From: an uncultured Coriobacteriaceae bacterium
GTDB taxonomy: Bacteria > Actinomycetota > Coriobacteriia > Coriobacteriales > Atopobiaceae
Direction: 5' to 3'
Assembly: GCA_902786015.1 (NCBI GenBank)
Contig: CADAAU010000022.1
Span: forward strand, 1-48,176
DNA: 48,176 bases
A model generated the notes under the pieces. The model was not told the origin of the DNA and ran no database searches. It worked only from the letters and a program-made list of their open reading frames with translations. Below are positions 33,294 through 41,838 of the stretch, piece after piece. The position numbers and the translations under genes are program-made. Each line of letters opens with the position of its first letter. Within the stretch, counting starts at the first letter, position 1.

Positions 33294-34523
33294 TTACTCG
33301 ACCGTCTGGAGACCCGAGCCGGGACCCTGCACACGGCTCCACGTCTTTGACTGCAGGCCATGCAGCACGATGAAGCCCTCGGCGAAGGACTGGTCGAAGG
33401 TGTCGCCCTCGTCGTAGGTCGCGAGGTTGTAGTCGTAGAGTGCGTAATCGGAGCGCAGGCCATCCACGAAGATGCCACCCTTGCAGAGCTTGATGCGCAC
33501 CTCTCCGCTAATGAACTTCTGGGTGTAGGCGTTGTAGGCGTCGATGGCGCAACGACTCTGGCTGTACCACAGGCCGCGATACACGGTGGAAGCCCATTCG
33601 GTGTCGAGCTTGGCCTTCTGCTTGAGGGTCTCGGCGTCGAGGCACAGGCGCTCGAGCGCGTTATGGGCCTCGATGAGCAGCAACGCAGCCGGGCACTCGT
33701 AGCACTCGCGGCTCTTGATGCCTACCACGCGGTCTTCGATCATGTCAATGCGGCCATAGCCGTTGCGACCGGCAATCTCGTTCGCCTTGATGATGAGGTC
33801 CAAAAGCGGCATGCGCTCGCCGTTGAGCGAGCAGGGGATGCCACCCTCGAAGCCAATAACGACCGTCTCGGGATCGTTGGGGCAGTCCTCGGGGTTGCTC
33901 GTCATCGTCCAGATGTCCGCCGGCGGCGTGTTCCACGTGTCCTCAAGGACGCCGCACTCGATGGCGCGACCCCACAGGTTGTCGTCGATGGAATAGGGCT
34001 TCTTCTTTGTGGTAGGCACGGGCACGCCGTTTGCCTGGGCCCACGCCATCTCGGAGTCGCGCGTGGTAAGGTCCCACTCGCGGACGGGAGCAATGATCTG
34101 GAGCTCGGGATCGAGCGCACGAATGCAGGTCTCAAAACGAACCTGGTCGTTACCCTTGCCGGTGCAGCCGTGTGCGACGTACTTTGCGCCGTATTGGTGT
34201 GCCACATCCACCAGATGCTTGGAAATGAGCGGTCGGCTGAGCGCAGAGAGCAGCGGGTAGATTCCCTCATACTTGCCGTTGGCCCAAATCGCCTTCGAAA
34301 GAATCGTGCGCGCGTACTCCTCGCGCATGTCGATTGCCTCGGAGGCAATGGCGCCCATGTCGAGGGCCTTCTGCTTGATCCAGCTGAGGTCCTTCTCGTC
34401 CTGGCCGACATTGCCACAAATGGCGATGACGTCCATGTTCTTTTCGACCTGGAGCCACTTGACGATGACGGACGTGTCCAGACCGCCGGAGTAGGCAAGG
34501 ACTACCTTCTCTTTTTCTGCCAT
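33294..34523 (-). CDS. argG: Argininosuccinate synthase
   Basis: Predicted to join citrulline and aspartate with ATP to make argininosuccinate. The 409-residue protein has the PP-loop LAYSGGLDTSVIVKWL, the AHGCTGKGNDQVRFE segment and the SIDDNLWGRAIECG and RKSRE-like (GIKSRECYECPAA) motifs. ATG 34523 has AAGGAAAGG upstream. A minus-strand TAGAAT box lies at 34562-34557, and an imperfect palindrome TGCATATCGTATGT lies about 60 nt upstream of the start; the latter could be an ArgR site, unproven. The 210-nt upstream region holds nothing else clear. Confidence 0.95.
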   Translation of the reverse strand: MAEKEKVVLAYSGGLDTSVIVKWLQVEKNMDVIAICGNVGQDEKDLSWIKQKALDMGAIASEAIDMREEYARTILSKAIWANGKYEGIYPLLSALSRPLISKHLVDVAHQYGAKYVAHGCTGKGNDQVRFETCIRALDPELQIIAPVREWDLTTRDSEMAWAQANGVPVPTTKKKPYSIDDNLWGRAIECGVLEDTWNTPPADIWTMTSNPEDCPNDPETVVIGFEGGIPCSLNGERMPLLDLIIKANEIAGRNGYGRIDMIEDRVVGIKSRECYECPAALLLIEAHNALERLCLDAETLKQKAKLDTEWASTVYRGLWYSQSRCAIDAYNAYTQKFISGEVRIKLCKGGIFVDGLRSDYALYDYNLATYDEGDTFDQSFAEGFIVLHGLQSKTWSRVQGPGSGLQTVE

Positions 34524-34733
34524 GTTTTGCCTTTCCTTAGAGTGCATAGTGGGTCGATTCTAGCGCATGAGCACAAAAATGCCCACATACGATATGCAAC
34601 GGCAATCTTTTTGCACGACCCTCGCCGCCCTCGCCGCCGTTCGCGCCGGACACCAGGTTAGAGAGACGGAAAACAGGCGGGCGGGAAGTGGCCCAAAAGA
34701 AATTCGGAACTCGGGGTCGCATGGCGACCACTC

Positions 34734-36158
34734 CTACGCAAAGAGGTCATCAGCTGACACTTCTGCCTGCACACAACCCTTGTATGAGTTGTGCCGCACA
34801 CCATACGGTGCCACCAACGTCAGGTGAAGCGCCTTTTTCGTTTTTGTCTCTCGCGCAAAGCACGCCACCTTATGGCGAAGTTTCTGCTCATATGCCTTAT
34901 CTATAACATAGGGTTCTTGGGCGAACTTCATCTCACAGAGATTCACCACCCTATCCGCCCGGTCGACCACAAGGTCAATCTGAGCTCCTGGATCGCTTTC
35001 CTTGCTGTGCCAGGCGCTCTCATCGCAACTCACACCCAAGACACCCAAAGCGGCACGCAACTGACACTCGTGGAGCAGACAAACGAGCTCGAAGGCGTGC
35101 CCTTCCCAGGCATTGACGCTACCACTTTGATAGTTATCCGACCAAAAGTTCTCGCTAGTCTCGCCATCCATGAACTTCAAATAAAAGAGCGTAAATGGAT
35201 CGATGAGTTGATACGTCGCCTCATTCTTGCGTTTTCCATACTCGTGGTATCTGCGCACAAACCCACAGGCCTCCAGTTCTTCGAGAGTCTTGGTAAGTGT
35301 TCCACCATTCGAGATTCCTGAGCGCCTTGAGATCTTGTCTCTCGTAAGACCTGAACCGCGCTCTGCAAGGGCGCGCACAACACTCACATGCCGTTCCGCA
35401 TGCTTAAAGAGCGAGTGATACAGTTCGTCAAACTCCCCGCGCAGCGCCCCATACCTAGAGAAGCAAAGCCGATCGACGTTTTGCACAAGGCCAAGACGTC
35501 GATGAAGAAGATCGAGGTAGTATGGTATACCCCCAAATATCATGTAGCTTTCGATCATCTGGCTCCGAGTGAATTCCAACCCATTCGATCGGTAGTACTC
35601 CTCGCACTCACCCAGCGAAAACGGCTCCAGATGAATACGAGCCGTAACCCGATTGTGCAAACCTCCGCGATTCTTGAATAGGTTCTTTATGACCCATGAG
35701 GTGGCAGACCCACAGGCGATGAGCAGAAGGTCGCTTTGCGCCGATCCCCAGCGGTTCCAAAATAGCTCAAGGGCCATTTTGAAGTCTGATCGAGGAGTGT
35801 CGAGCCACGGCATCTCGTCTATAAATACCACCCGTTTGCCGCCTATGGGCTCGCGGCGTACATCAGGGCGCGACAGGAGATGCTCGAGCTGGTCAAATGC
35901 CTCGAACCAGTCGCGCACAGGAGTCGTATCACCGCCGTACTCACGCAGGCTCTTGCCAAAACTGATTCGTTGAGACCTGGTATTGCCTCCGGCGACTCCG
36001 GTTGCGTAAAAGGCAAACTCATGGCCGAAGTATTCTCGTATCAGGTAAGTCTTGCCCACGCGTCTACGGCCCGACACGACAGCAAACTCCGCACGCGGCG
36101 TTTCACACAGGCGACCAAGTTCAAACTGCGCATCACGACGCCCAATAAGGTTAGACAC
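34734..36158 (-). CDS. AAA ATPase with C-terminal nuclease-like domain (DUF234 type)
   Basis: A 474-residue protein of the archaeal-type ATPase/DUF234 family. Walker A is SGRRRVGKTYL (about 29-39), Walker B is RVVFIDEMPWLD, and a sensor strand LLIACGSATSWV follows. A winged-helix segment lies at about 275-325 (KISRRSGISNGGTLTKTLEELEACGF, read in parts). The C-terminal domain carries a PD-(D/E)XK-like pattern (GAQIDLVVDRADRVVNLCEMKFA). The start is GTG 36158 with AAGGAG upstream. The upstream region is unusually AT-rich with three AGCTRTTTA repeats. It stands alone. Such proteins are often found near mobile or defence loci; the role is unknown. Confidence 0.88.
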   Translation of the reverse strand: MSNLIGRRDAQFELGRLCETPRAEFAVVSGRRRVGKTYLIREYFGHEFAFYATGVAGGNTRSQRISFGKSLREYGGDTTPVRDWFEAFDQLEHLLSRPDVRREPIGGKRVVFIDEMPWLDTPRSDFKMALELFWNRWGSAQSDLLLIACGSATSWVIKNLFKNRGGLHNRVTARIHLEPFSLGECEEYYRSNGLEFTRSQMIESYMIFGGIPYYLDLLHRRLGLVQNVDRLCFSRYGALRGEFDELYHSLFKHAERHVSVVRALAERGSGLTRDKISRRSGISNGGTLTKTLEELEACGFVRRYHEYGKRKNEATYQLIDPFTLFYLKFMDGETSENFWSDNYQSGSVNAWEGHAFELVCLLHECQLRAALGVLGVSCDESAWHSKESDPGAQIDLVVDRADRVVNLCEMKFAQEPYVIDKAYEQKLRHKVACFARETKTKKALHLTLVAPYGVRHNSYKGCVQAEVSADDLFA

Positions 36159-36175
36159 GGCACTCCTTCATAATC

Positions 36176-36245
36176 AGCTATTTATGTTTGGATTTATTGA
36201 TTATAGCTGTTTATAGTGCATATCTCATCGATATTTAGCTATTTA
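36176..36245. promoter_or_regulatory. Three AGCTRTTTA direct repeats upstream of the AAA ATPase gene
   Basis: AGCTATTTA (36176-36184), AGCTGTTTA (36205-36213) and AGCTATTTA (36237-36245) are spaced 29 and 32 nt apart, about three helical turns, in an AT-rich stretch. A minus-strand TATAAT lies at about 36205-36199. They may bind a regulator of the ATPase gene. Confidence 0.5.
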
Positions 36246-36396
36246 ATGAATGCTGAAGCACCTGTTGATGCCTATTCGCACCTAGTGCCAGGCGATCCGA
36301 AAACCCGAGTTACGCAATGTGCGCGCAGAGGAAACATCGCTCGCGCCCCTCTTTCGGGCGGCCCGTCCCCGAAACGTGGTACCGCGCACATACCTC

Positions 36397-37188
36397 ATGG
36401 GTATACTAAGGTTGTATGATTCTTTCGACGATTGGTCCGCCGTGAAACGATACGCCAAACTCTTTGCAATCTATGTAATCATTGCCGTCGCGGTAGTGCT
36501 TCTCTATGCGCCGTGGGCTCTGGCCCTGCGTCCGACGGACATTTCCATCGTCCGGGCGGGCTTCAGCATCATATGCGGCGCCGCCCTCGCGGGCGTCTTT
36601 GTAACCAGCACCTACCTCACGCTCAAGGACCCCGACCAAAAGCTGCTGGCCCCCGCCGAGGTGACGAGCGCCGATCAGGTAGTCCCAATCCTTCGCGAGT
36701 ACGTGAACGAACCCTATGTGGGCGGCATTGCGGCTGACGGCATCGACCAGGTAGAGAGCGCAACGCGCAAGCACGATCGCCTCATAAAGGCCATTACCGC
36801 CCAGTTCAGCAAGGGCAGCCTGACCTGGGATCGTTTTGCAAACCTCGTGGAACAGGCAACGCAAACCATCATTCGCAACGCAGCGCTTCTGGCAAACAAC
36901 GTCCAGTCCTTCGACCGCGTGGAATACACCAAGGACCTCAACGACCTCAAACGCGCAAAGAACTCGAACTCCGCCGAGATGCGCGTGCAGAGGGAGCAGG
37001 TCGAGGTACACGAGCAGTCTTTGGAGCACATGCATCAGGTCATCGGTGCCAACGAGCGCATGCTGCTCGAGTTGGGCAAGCTCGAACTCGAGATCGGCAA
37101 GCTCGACGCCGGCGACACGCTCTCGAGCAACGACGGAACAATCGAGGAGCTCGAGACCCTCATACAAGAGACAAAGTACTACGGATAA
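36397..37188 (+). CDS. XpaC-like membrane and coiled-coil protein
   Basis: A protein of up to 263 residues with two membrane helices near the N-terminus (about 23-45 and 52-72) and a long helical cytoplasmic part. The latter has a segment WDRFANLVEQATQTIIRNAALLANN and a coiled coil at about 200-245 (MRVQREQVEVHEQSLEHMHQ). Position ahead of a TelA gene, and this layout, recall XpaC (5-bromo-4-chloroindolyl phosphate hydrolysis family), which accompanies TelA in Firmicutes; similarity is by pattern. The start is uncertain: ATG 36397 has no clear ribosome binding site, and GTG 36442 would place MKRYAK just before the first helix, downstream of a TATACT box at 36404. Confidence 0.75.
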   Translation: MGILRLYDSFDDWSAVKRYAKLFAIYVIIAVAVVLLYAPWALALRPTDISIVRAGFSIICGAALAGVFVTSTYLTLKDPDQKLLAPAEVTSADQVVPILREYVNEPYVGGIAADGIDQVESATRKHDRLIKAITAQFSKGSLTWDRFANLVEQATQTIIRNAALLANNVQSFDRVEYTKDLNDLKRAKNSNSAEMRVQREQVEVHEQSLEHMHQVIGANERMLLELGKLELEIGKLDAGDTLSSNDGTIEELETLIQETKYYG

Positions 37189-37233
37189 GCCCTTCCATCG
37201 GCTGGCACAAACCTGCGTTTACAGGAGGATGAC

Positions 37234-38708
37234 GTGGAAAAGAAGCGTATCGGCGTCGCATTGTTCGGTGGTCTTGTGGTGGTGGGCGCCCTTGTGTTTG
37301 GGCTGTTGTTCCTCATGCGCAACACCGGCAAGACAGAACGAGCCATCAGCACCGAGGAGGCCACGGCCAGCTTGGGTGACCTTGTGAGGCGCATCGACCC
37401 TTCCACGGCGACGCCGGTAAAGTCCTCCATAGAGTACAGCGAAGACAACAACGAGGCGAACGAACTCCCTGAGCTCAGCAAGGACAGCATCGTGGTTCCC
37501 GCCTCCACCGACGCCTACGCCGAGGTGTGGGCCTCCCCCGAGAAGGCCGGACAGGGATCCGACGGCTGGATGCGCGAGATGGCCGAGGGCTTCAACTCAA
37601 GGAACAGAACGAGAAGCTCGTCAAGGGCTATGGCACCGTCGACCTCAAGGCCGTGACCGAGGCCGTGGGCAAGGGCGAGCTCACCATGGGCTACACCAAT
37701 CCCTTCACGAGCAGCACCGGCCTCAACTTCCTCATGTCGTGCCTGCTGCGCTACGACCGCGACAATCCCCTTTCCGACACGGCAACCAAGGGCTTCTTGC
37801 AGTTTCAGGCCAACGTGCCCTTCGTGGCGCTCACCACGGTGCAGATGCGCGATGCCGCTGAGCGTGGCTCCCTGGACGGGTTCGTGACGGAGTGGCAGCT
37901 CTACCAAGGCGACCCCGACCTGCAGGCGAACTACGTCTTTACCCCGTTCGGCTACCGCCACGACAACCCGCTCGTGGCCTGCAAGGCGGCGACCGAGGAG
38001 CAGCGGCAGATCCTGGAGCAGTTCGCCCAGTACTGTGACGACAACGGCAAGGACCTCGCGGCCAAGTACGGCTTCAACGGCAAGGACGACTACGTGTGCG
38101 AGCTGCCCCAGACCGACGGCAAGACCCTTCTCGCCGCCCAGAGCCTCTACAAGAAGAACAAGGACACGGGCAGACCGGTTATCGCCGTCTTCGTCGCCGA
38201 CGTGAGCGGCTCCATGAGCGGTGCGCCTCTTAACGAGCTACAAGCCTCCCTCATCAACAGCATGCGCTACATCAACAGCGAGAACTACGTGGGGCTGGTC
38301 TCGTACTCCGACGACGTGACCATCGAGCTCCCCATCGCCAAGTTCGACCTCAACCAGCAGGCGTACTTTAAGGGTGCGGTGGAAGGACTGCAGGCCGCGG
38401 GAGGCACCGCCACCAACGACGGCATCATCGTGGCAGCAGACCTCATCCAAAAGGAGCTCCAAGAAGTGCCCAACGCAAAGCCCATGATCTTCTTGCTCTC
38501 GGACGGCGAGGCCAACGCCGACACGGTCGACTTCTCGGACCTCAAGGCGGTAATCGGCGGGCTGCGCATCCCCGTATACACCATTGGTTACAACGCGAAC
38601 ATCGAGGCACTGCAGCAAATCAGCGGCATCAACGAGGCCGCGAGCATCGACGCCTCCACGGATGACGTCACCTACCAGCTCAAGAACCTCTTTAACGCCA
38701 ACATGTAG
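37234..38708 (+). pseudogene. Binding-protein/vWA membrane protein, broken copy 1
   Basis: The N-terminal part (from GTG 37234, AGGAGG upstream) reads a signal anchor (about 6-28) and a binding-type domain up to WMREMAEGFN at codon 121. The frame then shifts at about 37596 and continues as LKEQNEKLVKGYGTVDLKAV to 38708. The second part carries TMGYTNPFTSSTGLNFLM and a vWA domain with the MIDAS motif DVSGSMS and LLSDGEAN. By comparison with copy 2, at least 30 residues between GFN and LKEQ are missing, and probably about 100 judging from the usual family length (from memory). The intact protein would be a surface solute-binding/vWA fusion. Either the gene is inactivated or the assembly is wrong here. 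Confidence 0.75.
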
Positions 38709-38727
38709 GCCGTGGCATACCATGGGT

Positions 38728-38733
38728 TACAAT
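38728..38733 (+). promoter_or_regulatory. TACAAT -10 box before vWA copy 2
   Basis: GGGTTACAATCCCCTTATG contains TACAAT at 38728-38733, 36 nt before ATG 38769. A matching GGGTACAATCCCTATG precedes telA at 40521, which suggests shared regulation. Confidence 0.4.
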
Positions 38734-38768
38734 CCCCTTATGGGCATACCATCTAGAAAGGAAACGTC

Positions 38769-40333
38769 ATGGAAAAGAAACGAATTCTTATCGGCATGAC
38801 CGTGGGAATCGTAGTGATAGGCGCCCTCGTGTTTGGCGTTCTGTTCCTCACGCGCAACACCGGCAAGACCGAACGCACCATCAGCGCCGAGGAAGCTACG
38901 GCAAGCCTCGACAATATGATGGGCAAGATCAACCCGTCTACCGCGGAACCCATAAAGTCCTCCGTAGAGTACAGCAACAAGGACGTGGCCGCCGAGGAGC
39001 TGCCCGAGCTCAGCGACGACGACATTACCGTACGCGCCTCCACCGACGCCTACGCCGAGGTGTGGGCCTCCCCCGAGAAGGCCGGACAGGGATCCGACGG
39101 CTGGATGCGCGAGATGGCCGAGGGCTTCAACTCCTGTTCGTCGAGCTGCTCAAGGCGCGCGGCGGGAACGCCGAGGTCCTGCGCGAGCGGACCGTGGGCA
39201 ACGTCGCCGGCATTACGCTCAAAAAAGACAAGCACGACCAAATGGTAGACAAGTACGGCAGCGTTGACCTCAAAGCCGTGACCGAGGCCGTTGCCGATGG
39301 ATCGCTCACCATGGGCTACACCGACCCCTTCACGAGCAGCACCGGCCTCAACTTTCTCATGTCGTGCCTGCTGCGCTACGACAGCAAGAACCCGCTTTCT
39401 GAAGCAGCGGTTGACGGTTTCAAGCAGTTCCAGACTAACGTGCCCTTCGTGGCTCTTACCACAGTACAAATGCGCGACGCTGCCGAACACGACAAGCTCG
39501 ATGGATTCGTGATGGAGTGGCAGCTCTACCAGGGTGACCCCGACCTGCAGGCGAACTACGTCTTCACCCCGTTTGGCTACCGCCACGACAACCCGCTCGT
39601 GGCCTGCAAGGCGGCCACCGAGGAGCAGCGGCAGATCCTGGAGCAGTTCGCCCAGTACTGCGACGACAACGGCAAGGACCTCGCGAGCAAGTACGGCTTC
39701 AACGGCAAGGACGACTACGTCTGCGAGCTGCCCGACGTCTCGGGCGAGACTCTCGTCAAGGCCCAGGAGCTCTACAAGAAGAACAAGGACAACGACCGTC
39801 CCGTCATGGCCGTCTTTGTGGCAGATGTCAGCGGATCGATGACGGGCAAGCCACTGAGCGAGCTCAAGGACTCTCTTATCAACAGCATGCGTTACATCAA
39901 CGACGGCAACTATGTGGGTCTGGTCTCGTACTCCGACGACGTGACCATCGAGGTCCCCATCGACAAGTTCGACCTCAACCAGCAGGCATACTTTAAGGGT
40001 GCGGTCGAGAACCTGCAGGCCACCGGCCAAACCGCTACCTACGACGGCATCATCGTCGCTGCAAGCATGCTCAAGGAAGCCAGCGCCCAAGTGCCCAACG
40101 CAAAGACGATGATCTTCCTGCTCTCGGACGGCGACTCAAACGCTGGTTACGTGGGCCTCGGAGACATGCAGCAGGTCATCAGCGGCCTACGTGTCCCGGT
40201 GTACACCATCGGGTACAATGCCGACATCGATGCCCTGCAAAAGATCAGCGCCATAAACGAGGCGGCAAGCATCGACGCGACGACCGACGACGTCACCTAC
40301 CAGCTCAAGAACCTCTTTAACGCCAACATGTAG
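38769..40333 (+). pseudogene. Binding-protein/vWA membrane protein, broken copy 2
   Basis: A paralogue of the preceding gene. The N-terminal part (ATG 38769, AAAGGA upstream) has a membrane anchor (about 8-28) and is open to GFN at codon 121, the same codon as copy 1. The reading then shifts at about 39131 to LLFVELLKARGGNAEVL and RERTVGNVAGITLKKDK, and runs to 40333 with a vWA domain (MIDAS DVSGSMT, LLSDGDSN). About 60 residues seem missing between GFN and the ELLKARGG segment, judged from the usual family layout. The 99 bp before the junction (39035-39133) are identical to 37500-37598. The C-terminal halves are nearly identical in long stretches, so the pair arose by recent duplication or conversion. 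Confidence 0.75.
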
Positions 40334-40430
40334 GTCGGCCGTTCATACCTTGTCACAAGACGGGTAGCGACCACGGCAGACTGGCCGGTCACGGAACAGG
40401 GTTCCAGAAAGTTCGCGCCCGATCAGGCAA

Positions 40431-40499
40431 GTGGAACAGGGTTCCCGGGGAGTTTGTTCCGCATGCCGCGGAACAAACTCCCCGGGAACTCTGTTCCAC
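40431..40499. repeat. Palindromic repeat family R, copy 4
   Basis: The 32-nt arms at 40431-40462 (GTGGAACAGGGTTCCCGGGG, then AGTTTGTTCCGC) and 40468-40499 match with one mismatch around a 5-nt loop. A partial extra arm (GGAACAGGGTTCC, 40393-40405) and the prefix shared with copies 3 and 5 (about 40365-40392) lie just upstream. It separates vWA copy 2 from telA. Confidence 0.88.
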
Positions 40500-40523
40500 G
40501 GCGGGTCGTCTGCCTCAGTAGGG

Positions 40524-40529
40524 TACAAT
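40524..40529 (+). promoter_or_regulatory. TACAAT -10 box before telA
   Basis: GGGTACAATCCCTATG places TACAAT at 40524-40529, 35 nt before ATG 40564. It closely resembles the box before vWA copy 2. There is no clear -35. Confidence 0.4.
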
Positions 40530-40563
40530 CCCTATGTGTACATCACGCAGAAAGGATTTTGTC

Positions 40564-41736
40564 ATGTCATTTGATCTTGAGATTCCCGAGCCAGAGGAAG
40601 TCAAGGAGAAGGTAAAGCAGGAGCTCGCAGTGCCCGAAGAGCGCGCACAGATGATTGACGACGTCGCGCAGAAGAAGGGTGACGAGATTCTGGCCGTCGA
40701 TCTGGACTCCGTCCAGAGCCGCCGCGAGATCACCCATGCCGTAGAGGACCTGGGCTCCGACCTCGTACACAAGTCATCCGCAAAGAACGACATTCTTGCC
40801 AAGCGCATGGCCGACCTCTCGCGCTCGGGCAGCGAGTCGGGAGACGTGGCCAAGGGCCTGGAGGACCTCGCCATAAAGATGCGCGACCTCGACCCCTCGG
40901 GCATCGACTTCATGAAGCAGGGTGCATTTGGCAAGCTCTTTAACCCCGTGCGCCGTTACTTCGACCGCTACAAGACGGCCGACGCCGAGATTGCCGACAT
41001 CGTGAAGTCCCTCGACAAGGGCCGCGACACGCTGCGCAAGGACAACGTGACGCTCGAGCTTGAGGCCGGTTCGATGCGCGACCTCACCAAGCAGCTCAAC
41101 CAGCGTCTCGCCATGGCCTCCGACCTCGACGCCTATCTTTCGAACGCGGTGGAGAACTACCGTGCGCAGGGCGGAGACGAGGACAAGATCCGCTTCCTCG
41201 AGGAAGAGGTCATCTTCCCGCTGCGCCAAAAGGTCATGGACTTCCAGCAGCTGCTCGTCGTCAACCAGCAGGGCATCGTGGCAATGGAGGTCATTCGCAA
41301 GAACAACCTCGAGCTCATTCGCGCCGTCGATCGCGCTGAGCACGTGACCGTCGCCGCGCTGCGCACCGCCGTCACCGTGGCGGGCGCCCTCTACAACCAG
41401 CGCATCGTGCTCGAGAAGGTCCAAGCGCTCAACGCCGCCACCAACGAGATGATCAACGCGACGTCGCGTATGCTTCGCGAGCAGGGCGTGGCCATCCAGA
41501 AGCAGGCAACCGACGCCGCCATCTCGCCCGAGACGCTCAAGAATGCCTTCTCGGAGACGCTCGCGGCACTCGACGACATCACTGACTACAAGCTCAAGGC
41601 GCTACCGCAGATGCACCAGACCATCGAAGAGTTCAAGATCATCGCCGAGGAGGGCGAGGCACGTCTCCAGCAGATGGAGGATGCCGGCAGCTTCTCGCTC
41701 AACTCGAGCGGTGACCAGCGTCGTCTGAACGGCTAG
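40564..41736 (+). CDS. TelA-family toxic anion resistance protein
   Basis: A 390-residue, almost wholly helical cytoplasmic protein of the TelA/KlaA/YaaN family. Family segments include KLFNPVRRYFDRYKTADAEI, the long helix LRKDNVTLELEAGSMRDL, and VNQQGIVAMEVIRKNNLELIRAVDRA. It has no transmembrane helix. ATG 40564 has AAAGGA 8 nt upstream. Members are linked to tellurite or antimicrobial-peptide tolerance and often sit beside XpaC and vWA genes, as here; their molecular role is not settled. The cluster 36397-41736 probably works at the envelope. Confidence 0.92.
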   Translation: MSFDLEIPEPEEVKEKVKQELAVPEERAQMIDDVAQKKGDEILAVDLDSVQSRREITHAVEDLGSDLVHKSSAKNDILAKRMADLSRSGSESGDVAKGLEDLAIKMRDLDPSGIDFMKQGAFGKLFNPVRRYFDRYKTADAEIADIVKSLDKGRDTLRKDNVTLELEAGSMRDLTKQLNQRLAMASDLDAYLSNAVENYRAQGGDEDKIRFLEEEVIFPLRQKVMDFQQLLVVNQQGIVAMEVIRKNNLELIRAVDRAEHVTVAALRTAVTVAGALYNQRIVLEKVQALNAATNEMINATSRMLREQGVAIQKQATDAAISPETLKNAFSETLAALDDITDYKLKALPQMHQTIEEFKIIAEEGEARLQQMEDAGSFSLNSSGDQRRLNG

Positions 41737-41757
41737 AAGCGACCTCCAGCACATGGC

Positions 41758-41794
41758 AGAGGGCAGGCAATGGGGAGCTCATTGCCTGCCCTCT
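41758..41794. terminator. 15-bp stem-loop between telA and the EAL/GGDEF gene
   Basis: AGAGGGCAGGCAATG (41758-41772) and CATTGCCTGCCCTCT (41780-41794) are perfect complements with a 7-nt loop. It lies between convergent genes. There is no T-tract. Its sequence resembles the hairpin at 21447-21489. Confidence 0.55.
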
Positions 41795-41838
41795 ATTGTC
41801 ATGCGTGACACTTGTCGGCGTGTGCCAAGGATTGAGTG

